Shown here: piece by piece, positions 1 to 8,883 of the stretch
How the letters are laid out: every line of letters starts with the position of its first letter
How positions within the stretch are numbered: the first letter of the stretch is position 1
Assembly (NCBI GenBank): GCA_036940085.1
Contig: JALLBK010000389.1
Location: 1-41,369 of the forward strand
Direction of reading: 5' to 3'
Length of the DNA: 41,369 nucleotides
From: Discostella pseudostelligera
Taxonomy: Eukaryota; Bacillariophyta; Thalassiosirophyceae; Thalassiosirales; Thalassiosiraceae
Made by a program: the position numbers and the translations under genes
The notes under the pieces: model-generated
What the model saw: only the letters and a program-made list of their open reading frames with translations
Told to the model about the DNA's origin: nothing
Database searches by the model: none

Positions 1-176
1 TACTCCTTCACCGGTACGTTGTTGGCTTCCTTTTCAATTGTCTTCTTCCTTTTCCCGTTGTGCTTCTCGTCTTGATTCACCGATAGCCTGTCAATTAGAT
101 TATCCAATTCTGCAATAACGAGGGATGATGCGGAATTGGATGTCGAAGCAAGTTCGGCTACTATTTGGTACCCCAT
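1..176 (-). CDS. Possible 5' part of a gene running off the left edge
   Basis: On the minus strand an ATG at 176-174 opens a frame of about 58 codons that stays open to the window edge. It reads into a charged helical segment (AELDNLIDRLSVNQDEK, then a Lys-rich stretch with KRKK). A stop codon sits directly before the ATG. A TATTGCAG at about 115-122 could instead be a splice acceptor, so this may be an internal exon. I do not recognise the family. Support is only open frame plus plausible helical composition. Confidence 0.3.
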   Translation of the reverse strand, partial: MGYQIVAELASTSNSASSLVIAELDNLIDRLSVNQDEKHNGKRKKTIEKEANNVPVKE

Positions 177-580
177 TCATGAATAGTAGAAGCCTTATTA
201 AGGATAATAATTTTCAAGCAGGAAACCAACACTGGATGCAATTATACGTGCATCATCATGACAAAGAGTGCATGAGAATTTCGCTTGTAACTTCTCTGAA
301 AGGTCATGATCATATTTTTCAACTTTGGTATTTCGCCAATCGTCACGTCATGTCACTGAGGCATGCGTGTATCAAACTTTTGGAGAGGTTGTTTGAATGA
401 TAATTGGAAGAGCGACGCTTCATGTTGCAACAATGTAGTTGGGGCAAAGAAAGTGCCGATGATGAGTTGCTACTCTCGATAAATCAGGTGTACTAATATT
501 ATGGGCATGAATGGCCTGCTATCAGTGGTCTATAAATATGTCGATTGTCGAACCTCAATACGCATCGTTGTCTCCTTTCC
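177..580. other. Intergenic, nothing recognised
   Basis: Only short overlapping open frames without recognisable domains are present. This probably holds the 3' flank of the RanGAP-like gene and the 5' flank of the partial left-edge gene. Confidence 0.5.
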
Positions 581-3067
581 CTAAACCAAACTAGTCAATA
601 GAGTATGCAATTCATCCAAACTTTCGGGCTTCACTTGCAGCATGAACCACTCCACGCCTTTGCTTTCCTCCTCCACGGCAACAAATCGGACGTTTGCCAC
701 CTTATTTCCTCCTTTCCCATTCGTCTCAACCTTCTCAAATTTCATCCCCGACGAAACAGCCACATTGAGACGCACTTTGCCACATTCGTTCCGAACTGCC
801 ATGCGATGAGTCCTCGTAACCTTGTGACGATACACACGAAGAGCACCAATGTCTCTCTTCTTCCACTCGGTGTTCTCCTTTTTGAGAGGAATGGCACGAA
901 CTTCATACAATACCTCCTCTTCGGTGTTCTCCATTCGTTCGACAAACTCAACCTTGCCATCGTCGGGGTTCGCCGTGGGATCATCCTCCTCCTCATTCTC
1001 CTCGACGCCGCCGCCGCCGACATTGCTGACAGTGTGAGAATTGGTAGTTGAAGGAGCTGAGGTGGTGGTGGTGGTGGCGCCAAAGGAGATTGTCGGCACG
1101 GAAGAATTGGTAGATGATGCAGCTGAAGTGGTGGCGCCAAAGGCAAATGACGGGGTGGACGATGATGGAGCAGTAGCAGAAAACGAAAATGGAACGGATG
1201 GTCTATCGGTAGACGATGGTGCCGCCGCCGGGGCAGTTGCTCCAGATAACAACCACGAGGAACTTGCCGGTTGAGGTTGATTGGAAGAAGAAGTTCCGGC
1301 ACGGGTACCTGAAGAAGGATGATTGGTTGAATTTCTCTCCTCCTCTTCTGCTTGCGCCGCCTCGAAATCCGCTTCTATTTTATCTGCATGCTTCAGATAC
1401 TCCGTCAGAAATCCTGAATAATCATCCGCTTTGTGCCCTCCTTCATAAAGGTCGATAATCGTTTGCCACAAGAGGATGTTCAAATCACGCATTTCTTTGT
1501 TCCTTTTCGCCAGCGCAGTCATGGGTTGAGAAGATGGGGTGGTGGAATTGGAGGTGACTGTTCCAGAGCCAAATTTCCTACAGGGAGGACAAGAAATAAT
1601 GATTCGTAATGTTTCACATTAATGAGTATGTTGTCTCGCAAAGAAGGGGAAATGCCCCCAAAAGAATGTACATCATCCTCTCACCCTCTCGAGAACCTGA
1701 CAATCTTCCGCCGTTTGAGCACGTCTTGGCTGGCGCGTTCAAATCCTGTACCAATACATGCCCCCAGGGAATGCAATACCGAGGAGGTCTGAACCACGGG
1801 GGACGGTGAGTTGAGGTCCAACCCCCCCAGACCACGGCGCACACCTCCATCCCTCTCATCTTCCTCCTCTTCGTCATCAGAGAGATCATCATCCGCATCT
1901 CCATCGGAGTCATTGTCGTCCACCTCACCGAGTCTGAAATCGAATGCAACCTCGAGCTCGCTCAAAACATCTCCAGCAAAAGAATTGCCATTCAGGAAAA
2001 TTGCGTTCAAATTCGGAAGATTCTTACCATTGGGTCCGAAGGCGGCCATGAGAGCTCGCGCGCCGATGGCACCAACCATACAATTGTTCAATTGCAATTC
2101 CTCGATGCTGTATCCATCCACACTGCCACGAAACGCTGCAGCAATCAACTCAATTCCCTTGCTCGTCAATTCGTTATCCTCTAAGCGAAGTGTTTTCAAC
2201 TTGCCCCCACGATCACGAATGTAGTCAGCAATATGCTTGGCACCACGCCTCGTAACAACATTTCCACTAAGGTCTAGATGTTCCAAGCTCGAGTCACATC
2301 CAAACAAGGCGTCGCAAACTTTCTCCACTCCATCATCCTTCATATCGCAGTTACCCAGGTTTAGGTGAGAAAGAGATGTGGTAGATCCCAATGCACGGAA
2401 CAATGCCTCATGGGAAGCGGTGCTCGAGAAGGTGTTGTCGTATAGATCCAACTTCCTCAAATTGGGGTTGTTTCCAGCGCCGAGGAACGCGTCCAATACC
2501 GATGCAATAATATCACTCCCGGCTTTTCCAGCACGAGTGCCCGAGAATCGAAGATCTTCCATCCTGGTGCATTTCTCAAAGATTCGAGCAAATTCCGTGC
2601 ATCTTTGTCAAGTAAGTAAGCGAATAGTAGCCGAGAAGTAAGTACGACAATTCGGAGAATTGATGAACGACACGAGACCGACAAAAACAAGACGACACTA
2701 CTTACCCCTTCTCACCACTCATATTATTGTAAATATGAAGCTTTGTCAAATTGCCCGCAATACACCCCGCTCCATCATTGTCTCTCGTTAGCAAGTCAGC
2801 CACCGTCGTCATGGTCTCACCACTGAACCCATTGTTGCAAAGCGATAGCCGTTCCAATGACTTTAGAGTGACAACCGTCTCACAAGCCCCAATGGCCTGT
2901 TCACCAATGGCATTTTCACTGAGATCGACTTCGATGAGATTGGAATTGGCAAATGCACTACAGATCAATCGGAGGACGAGTATTCCCTCCGCGGTCGAAC
3001 GGCCGCTGGCGTCACAACCCTCATGACGTCTCTCTCGCGTCATGCTGTTTGATGCCTCTGGGCGCAT
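581..3067 (-). CDS. RanGAP: RanGAP-type LRR domain fused to Nup50-like FG region and Ran-binding domain
   Basis: The model is three exons: 3067-2706, 2602-1685 and 1577-581, with GT-AG introns (GTAAGT donor at 2705, GTGAGG donor at 1684). The exons sum to 2277 nt, or 758 residues. Residues about 20-350 are RanGAP-like leucine-rich repeats resembling plant RanGAP (VDLSENAIG, IYNNMSGEKG, MEDLRFSGTRAG). SGRS near residue 23 matches the position of the catalytic Arg of Rna1p/RanGAP. An Asp/Glu-rich tail follows, as in RanGAP. Then comes SQDVLKRRKIVRFSR, similar to the Nup50/Nup2 segment that binds importin-alpha. FG motifs (KFGSG, FAFG, ISFG) and a C-terminal RanBP1-type domain (from EVLYEVRAIPLKK, about 646-758) complete it. 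The inferred role is Ran-GTP hydrolysis coupled to the nuclear-pore basket. The first RanGAP LRR is not seen upstream, so the 5' end is uncertain. ATG 3067 or 3043 is favoured because upstream frames are not LRR-like. Confidence 0.85.
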
Positions 3068-3187
3068 TATTATGGCCGGGGTAGGCCGGGATAATATGGT
3101 TGGAAGGGCTCCGTAGGGGGTGGCGGTGGCGGCGGCCGCCGGTGGGTGAGATATTATCGTTGGAGTGTGTTTTTGAAGTTGGAGATA

Positions 3188-3197
3188 TTGGCGGGAA
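3188..3197 (+). promoter_or_regulatory. E2F-like element TTGGCGGGAA
   Basis: Matches the E2F/DP consensus (TTTSGCGC/TTTGGCGGGAA). It lies about 300 bp upstream of the Ran-like start codon and about 120-150 bp upstream of the RanGAP-like start. It is one of a series of similar elements in this window. Confidence 0.5.
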
Positions 3198-3326
3198 GAC
3201 CTCCACATGGAAGTTGCACGAAAAGGGAGCACGAAAAGGGAGGAAGAGCGATGTGCCCGTACAAACTTTGAAGTGTATTCAACTCCTTCGTGGGTCGCCT
3301 GCGCCGCCCCCTTTTCGTGTGCGAAA

Positions 3327-3348
3327 AGCTGCGAATTAATTCGCAGCT
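3327..3348. repeat. Perfect 22-bp palindrome
   Basis: The arm AGCTGCGAATT is followed directly by its exact reverse complement AATTCGCAGCT, giving a 22-bp perfect dyad. It lies in the shared Ran/RanGAP promoter and abuts a second inverted repeat. It could be a dimeric factor site. Confidence 0.7.
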
Positions 3349-3488
3349 GAAATTTGCCATTTTCCCCTTTGCGGGGCCCACAAGTGAGAGTGGAGAGCGG
3401 AGAGTCGATCAATCAATTCAATCCAAGCTTCTACTATCCCTAGACCCTAGACCACTACCCCCACAGTATTACCTTCTTGATTATCAAC

Positions 3489-4134
3489 ATGGTGCGTTAA
3501 TTGTCAATCGTTCAATGTTGAGTGTCAGCCTTGTGTTCTTCATCTAATCCACTGTCTCCTATCCATCTATTTATAAATCGGTTTGGCACAGCAGGCGGCA
3601 CAGCAGCCATTCAAACTCATTATCATTGGCGAAGACGGAGTGGGCAAAAAAAGCTTTGTGGACAGGCTCTTAGGGAGGAACATTCCCGTCAGGTACGAAC
3701 CGACCATGGGACACAATGTTCATGAGCATGTCCTTAGGACAAACCAAGGTGACATCGAGTTTGAGATCTGGGATACCTGTGGTCAGGAGCGACCTGGTCG
3801 ATTGAGGAGCGAATACTACCAAGGCGCTAAATGCGCCCTTCTCATGTTTGACATTACATCGGTGACTACCTACAGAGAAATGAGAAGGTGGTACTATGAT
3901 ATTGTCAGAGTTACTGGAGAAGAGATCCACTTTGCCCTTGTTGGGAACAAGATTGATCTAGGACGTAGGCCAACCATGGAGAAGTATATCACCCTTCACA
4001 AAAAGGTTAGAAACATGCAATACTTTGAAATGTCCGTCATGACCCAAGGAGACAAAGATATACGAGTGCCACTCCTTCATTTGGCTGAGAGAGTAATCGG
4101 GATGGAGCCGGGGACCCTCAGCTGGAGGGAGTGA
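3489..4134 (+). CDS. Divergent Ran-like small GTPase
   Basis: The start codon at 3489-3491 is followed at once by a GTGCGT donor. Exon 2 begins after GGCACAG at 3592, or 3 nt later at the tandem CAGCAG acceptor, giving 180-181 residues. Switch and core segments resemble Ran (HEHVLRTNQGDIEFEIWDT, then ALLMFDITS, YYDIVRV, FALVGNKID, LHLAERVIG). The switch I Thr (YEPTMG) and the catalytic Gln (WDTCGQE) are kept. The P-loop reads GEDGVGKKS, where Ran has GDGGTGKTT, so the Mg-binding Thr24 position is Lys. The SAK motif is SVM. The protein ends at about residue 181, without the Ran C-terminal helix and acidic DEDDDL tail. The frame is intact. Inferred to be a specialised or catalytically altered Ran paralogue, not the housekeeping Ran. 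Confidence 0.85.
3492..3591 (+). other. Intron directly after the start codon, tandem acceptor
   Basis: A GT donor follows the ATG immediately, so exon 1 contributes a single codon. The acceptor CAGCAG is a NAGNAG pair giving M-Q-A-A-Q-Q or M-A-A-Q-Q. The shorter form looks more like other Ran N-termini. Confidence 0.75.
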
Positions 4135-4467
4135 TGGGTAATGGAGATGGAGCCTGGGACCGTCGTCATTTCATTTAGGAGCAGCAGATAACTACATTTA
4201 CTTAGTTCACATTTATTTCAACAACGCAACTCCATCTGCTGGGAGCGCAATGCGTCCTCCATGCCGTATCTCACCAACTCCCACCACCACCAAGACCAAT
4301 TGCTCTCAGCACGGTAGAGACAATACCATACTCATACCTGGAGCACTGCATCCGTTATCGGCGAAATGGGTTTTCGACGAACGTAACCCAACTCAGGTGA
4401 GCGCCACCCCTCTGTATTTTGAGATACAAGTGAATTTGAATCTCTGTAATCTAGCCTTGACACTGTA
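4135..4467. other. Intergenic, nothing recognised
   Basis: 3' flank of the Ran-like gene. A short imperfect repeat of GATGGAGCC[GT]GGGACC spans the stop codon (about 4100-4160). Nothing else was identified. Confidence 0.5.
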
Positions 4468-7190
4468 TCACCCTCCTCTACTGTGTATTGAAGTACAAGT
4501 GTTTCCGTCCTCGATCCATATTATTTGTACCTTGCAATGCAATGAGGTACATTCAATATAAGTTCCAAGCCTTTGTCGACCTACAAAACGATGCAATATC
4601 ATTAGATCGGCAGAGAAAAATGATACCAATGAAATTTCAAACATCCAACTTACTTCGACAGGTTTGTCAAGTAGTGATACTTTGAAGAAGAGAGTGTCCC
4701 CGACAGTATATATTCCATTTGGCGTCGAAGACTCTTGTGGTATTATACTCGTAACAACTGGAGGTGCAGTGTTGATGGTAATATGCTTTGCAACGGAGAT
4801 TGATCCAAGCTTTGGATCTGCCTGGATAGATGCTGTACCAAGGAAGTTCGTCATCAAAAGCTCTGAGTCTTCGCTATTTGAAATGCAAAATCTGAGCCCC
4901 GACAATTCCATATATCTCGCCTGGTAGGACGCCGAAAGTGAACCGCAAGCTCATGTTGCCTGATCCATCGACGTATAGTGCTGTTCTTGTTGTGCACATT
5001 GCTATATCGCCATCGTCAGCATTCCAGTCAATCAATGCACTATTCGTCGTGAGTAAGCTCATGATAATAGAAACGTCTGCACCAATTAGCCCCGAATCAT
5101 CCACACGCTTGTCTGTTATGAAATCACTGACACCCATGAAGTGAATCGCCATCTGAATCCGTTTGACTCTGCGAATGCGATCTTGAAACGCAGGCATCAC
5201 CTCGAAAGCTCTGAAGTGAATCTATCATCCTCGATCTCCATCGCAGACGAATTACTAGGGATACATCTAGACCGTTCACCTTTGTACAACAAGTTGAAGT
5301 ATGATTCTGACAGCAGTTCGCTCTCTGAGGACAATATTTCAGGGACAGCGATTGAACTTTGAACGTTGAGAGGGAGGCCCAGATTTCCAGTAACGGCGAC
5401 ATGTCGATCGAAAGTCACCATGAAGTTCGCTTAGTCACCAGCCCCATGCTCTCCCGCTGGAAGATCGATTGAAACGCGTTCAATTATCTGTCGATCGTCA
5501 GAAATGCTCATTGATTTCGAAGCCGCCAAAGATGAACTTGATCCAATAGCTGGTAAAGTTAGATCTGCACTCCTACCAAAAGCATCCTCAATAGCGTACC
5601 TGTTGGACACAAACGCGTCAATTGACAAAAATACTCGAGTTCAATTTGCGAATGTCCACTTTTCACTTCGTAACGAAACAATATTGTTCGTGTAAAGGAC
5701 CCTTCGTGAAGTTGTGGTAAAAGTTCGCCATACACTGCTTCCGAGCCAACAATTTTCAGTGCTATTTGTGGGATAATAGCGCCACCGTTTGCCTGAAAAA
5801 GCGTAACTTCCTGAGTGAATGTACGTCGATTTGAATAATATCGCCTGGTCCATAAGACACCCTTTCTTCATCTCTTATGCTCGGTGCAAATGCGGCTTGT
5901 GCGATGACTGGGATAGCGTCGTTGATGGAATTTATAACAATGTGCGCTAACGACGGTGTTACGTGAGCAATTACTCATAATGTCGAGTCTCCGACAATGA
6001 TGGTACCTCCCATATCCATTAAGGCAAGTATTGGCTGTGTCGAAAATGGTTGGTTCCCTGCCCAGCCACCCAAAGAATGCCGTAAGAAGGAAAGTGTGGT
6101 AGGTGGGCGAATCTCGACATTGAAGAACGAGCTGTGACGGGAAATGAATTGGTCGGGACATCCAAGTTGGTTTGGTCAAGAAAGATAGTTTACTCACCAA
6201 TATGAACATTGAGGTCTCCTCCAAGCTCCAAGTGGTCGCCAGTGTGCTTCAAGAAAACATATTTTGATCTGTATCCAGTACCTGCTTTGTCAAATGGAAA
6301 GGCCGTGAAACGGAACCATCCCTTTGTCCAAAATCCCAGCTGTCCCGCTTAGCGGCGATAGCTCTCCTACGGGTTGCTGTGCATTGAAACTCGAATGGCT
6401 GATGAAAAGCCGTTAACGGGTAGATGATTTCCACCTGCGTCGCGTATCTCTAACTTTGGCTATGGCAAGAAGGTCGTCCCACCCACAACAGATCCATCAG
6501 ATCCATCAGATGCATCATTGAATAGGATGATGCTGGCTGCGGCTCCGACCCCTACAGAAAATACGCGAGATTTTTCTTCGGTTCGCCCTTCAAGCAACAG
6601 ATCCGTTGAAAACCGAAGGGAATATTACGTTCCAACCTCGTTGATAAAAAATCATGGAAAGGTGCAAGCCCGTCTGTAAAGGGAACGCTGAAACCATCCT
6701 CGTCAGTGCATCGTAAAGCTGAGCCGATCGGACCGTTTTGAAGCGCCACAGACGCCTGGAGAAAGAAACAAAGTTAGCCCTAGGCTCCAACAATGCAGAT
6801 TATGGAAATAATACATATAGCTCTTGCAACGTGAACGTACCATTCCAATGTGAATGTTTCAACCTTTCACAATGTTTCCACCCCGATCCTGGACGCCTAC
6901 TACTGGTTGGCTTCCAAAGACTGTCCCTCCAGAAGCGGTTTCAGGCTGAGTTACAGCACCTAGCTGAAACACCTCGCCGACCTCTACGATAAACTCTTCG
7001 CTTACAGCTGTGCCCATGAGTAACTCATGCTCGTCATAGAAAGCAAACTGCAACCGATACCCTTCCCCAGCAGCATCAATCCCAAGTCTTGAGGATATTC
7101 TTGCTAGCCCATCCTCTAGACTCTCAGAAACAAAATTATTCGCATTGTCGGTCAGTATTGTATTGATTCTCCGTCCTTCCACACGGGTTC
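4468..7190 (-). pseudogene. Decayed large extracellular beta-sandwich repeat protein
   Basis: Minus-strand fragments in shifting frames form a coherent order. They include repeats such as NGIYTVGDTLFFKV, RVSYGPGDIIQIDV, VTFDRHVAVTG, QPVVGVQDRGGN and KLEIRDAGGN, separated by GxxYxLxF blocks. These resemble the repeat architecture of large diatom/stramenopile surface proteins; I cannot assign a named domain securely. Plausible introns survive (acceptor TTTCTTTCTCCAG near 6757; donor GTGAGTAAAC near 6190). Lesions include an in-frame TAA after INEVGT (about 6625), a TAG in TTFLP*PKLEIRDAGGN (about 6465), a TAG and TAA near 6350-6370, a stop near 5975, and several frameshifts (about 6400, 5830, 5430, 4900). 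It runs tail to tail with the Ran-like gene. Calling it a pseudogene assumes these lesions are not unrecognised introns; their number makes that unlikely. Confidence 0.7.
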
Positions 7191-7289
7191 ATTCGTGCAA
7201 TTAGGACACTACTCTATTTGTACAGTTATCCTCCCCTGGATAGTTCGTTGTAGCCCCCTCCTTTTATTGTTGACCGCCACCACAGGTTG

Positions 7290-7382
7290 TCTCATGTTTT
7301 GAGAGGAATTGGGAAGGATACAGCACCAGGCCAACCCATCATGGATTCCTTGTTGTTCGTTCAGAGCCAGTCTGTGTATTAT
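7290..7382 (+). repeat. Direct repeat copy 1 (about 93 bp)
   Basis: Begins TCTCATGTTTTGAGAGGAAT and runs to GTGTATTAT. It is nearly identical to 7759-7853, differing by an AC insertion and a few substitutions. There is no coding sense, terminal inverted repeat or target duplication that I can see. Confidence 0.85.
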
Positions 7383-7758
7383 CGAATAATATTTTGTGGC
7401 AAAATGCCACTCAATTAACCCAATAAAATGTGCCGAAAATTTTTGCTAGGGATTCCCCCCTACCCTGGAAATTGACACATTATTCCGCAGCAATGGCAAA
7501 GTCTTCATGGATGAGCTGGGATGGAGGGTGGTGGGATGGATGAATTGTTCTTCCTCCCAACAAGCAACAGCAATGGGAGGAAGAAGGGTAATGTGCTGGA
7601 TCTTCTCCCCAATACCACAACAAGACAAAGAAAATGCACAGACGATGTACAATAATAATACGATCCATCAAATCAGAGTTTGGAGTAAGTGGGGTATGCA
7701 GGGTCTACTGATGTGCCACTCCCCTGATGAGACAAGTATTTTATACATCATCTGCACA

Positions 7759-7853
7759 TCTCATGTTTTGAGAGGAATTGGGAAGGATACACAGCACCAG
7801 GCCAACCCATCACGGATTCCTTGTTGTTCGTTCAGAGCCAGTCGGTGTATTGT
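7759..7853 (+). repeat. Direct repeat copy 2 (about 95 bp)
   Basis: Second copy of the 7290-7382 sequence, about 470 bp downstream in the same orientation. The spacing and length could fit short terminal repeats of a degraded element or a local segmental duplication. Sequence between the copies shows no transposase. Confidence 0.85.
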
Positions 7854-8404
7854 AGTGAAGGGGTGTGTGGGATGGATGGATGAGAGAAAGGAGGGGAGGG
7901 AATTCAGATAGAGATAGAGAGTACTGCCTATTCCACCGCATGCCTACCACCTCCACCCCTACCACACCCAGAAAATAATACCATGCATTGGAGAGTTCTG
8001 TGCAAGAATGATGGATGGTGGGAGATGATGGGTGAGATAGAGAAGTGTGGCAATAGAACAAATAATAAATAATACAGCAAGCAGTGATGGCCAAGTACAA
8101 GTAAGTAATGTCAGGTTGGTGAAACACCTACTGCCTACAGCCCAATACCAATGCAAATAAAAATTGAGGGCGTGTGACATATTGGCATGGATAGAGAGGC
8201 ATATTCAATAATAATCTTATAACATACCTTGAATTGGATGGGATTATTATATGGCTAGGTGTGGCCGCCATGGTGGGTGGTGATGGTGTAGTAGATATGG
8301 TGTATGGAATACTCCTAGTATGGAATGGAATGGAGGGGGTAGGAGTATTTTGTGATGATGTGGTGTTGGTGAGTGGGGAGGTTATGGCGGGGTGCGTCCG
8401 TAAG

Positions 8405-8412
8405 TGACGTCA
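8405..8412. promoter_or_regulatory. CRE-type palindrome TGACGTCA
   Basis: Perfect CRE/bZIP palindrome within GTAAGTGACGTCACAG. TGACGT-type elements are known CO2/cAMP-responsive promoter motifs in diatoms. It lies about 470 bp upstream of the LRR gene start. A chance occurrence is possible. Confidence 0.35.
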
Positions 8413-8765
8413 CAGATGTAAAATGTGGCTCGCGGCGATATTTTGTACCAGTTCCTACATGCTGCCTACGTATGTCCCCACTGAAAGGCTCGCGGCTGTC
8501 GGGCTCGCGTACTAGTCAGACAACCTGGCTGCATGCTGCTGCGCGCGCGAGCACCACCGCCAACAGACCGCCGCCAAAATTCCTCACCAATGTCCGACAA
8601 TGACGATGACAATGAGATTATTTGTTATCCACTCTCCCCACCACTACTTCTTGTCTCTATGGTGCTGGAGGCTTCTCGCATAATCTTATTTATTGACGCA
8701 TCATTGAGAGGTCTTCCACTTCTTCCCGGCCACCCTTCCATTATTTTTCTGCTGAGCCGACGTCT

Positions 8766-8868
8766 CCTGTAGCTGTAGCTGTAGCTGTAGCTGTAGCTGT
8801 AGCTGTGGCTGTGGCTGTGGCTGTAGCTGTAGCTGTAGCTGTAGCTGTAGCTATAGCTTTAGCTATAG
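8766..8868 (+). repeat. (CTGTAG)n hexanucleotide microsatellite
   Basis: About 17 units of CTGTAG, with an internal block of CTGTGG variants and a degenerating CTATAG/CTTTAG tail. It ends 15 bp before the ATG of the LRR gene, so it probably lies in that gene's 5' leader. Confidence 0.95.
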
Positions 8869-8883
8869 ACAACTTCAACAATC

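Larger units (their letters stand above)
3068..3488. promoter_or_regulatory. Shared head-to-head promoter of RanGAP fusion and Ran-like gene
   Basis: About 420 bp separates the two divergent starts. It contains an E2F-like TTGGCGGGAA at 3188-3197 and two GCACGAAAAGGGAG repeats near 3217-3244. It also has an inverted repeat CTTTTCG-tgtg-CGAAAAG at 3311-3328 and an adjacent perfect palindrome at 3327-3348. No clear TATA box was identified. Sharing by both genes is inferred from position. Confidence 0.55.
7191..8883. other. Non-coding interval with repeats
   Basis: No convincing gene. Open frames here lack domains and coincide with low-complexity GGATGG-rich or pyrimidine-rich DNA. The interval contains the direct repeat pair 7290-7382/7759-7853, a CRE-type palindrome at 8405, a TTTTGGCGGCGG box (minus strand) near 8570, and a hexanucleotide array ending just before the LRR gene. 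Confidence 0.6.

Noticed and set aside
125..400. 91-codon open frame on the plus strand
   Set aside because: No domain and no homopolymer-free conserved block. The opposite strand at 1-176 gives a more protein-like charged helix; treated as chance.
3489..4134. Ran-like gene as a pseudogene
   Set aside because: The frame is uninterrupted over 181 codons, the splice sites are good, and the switch I Thr, catalytic Gln and NKxD are kept. Altered function is preferred to decay.
4250..4561. Plus-strand open frame after the Ran-like gene, considered as its missing C-terminus
   Set aside because: No Ran C-terminal helix or acidic tail is encoded, and a clear stop ends the GTPase at 4134. No splice donor before the stop leads into it.
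7446..8180. Several overlapping open frames on both strands
   Set aside because: They follow GGATGG/CCATCC-rich simple sequence and contain no recognisable motif.
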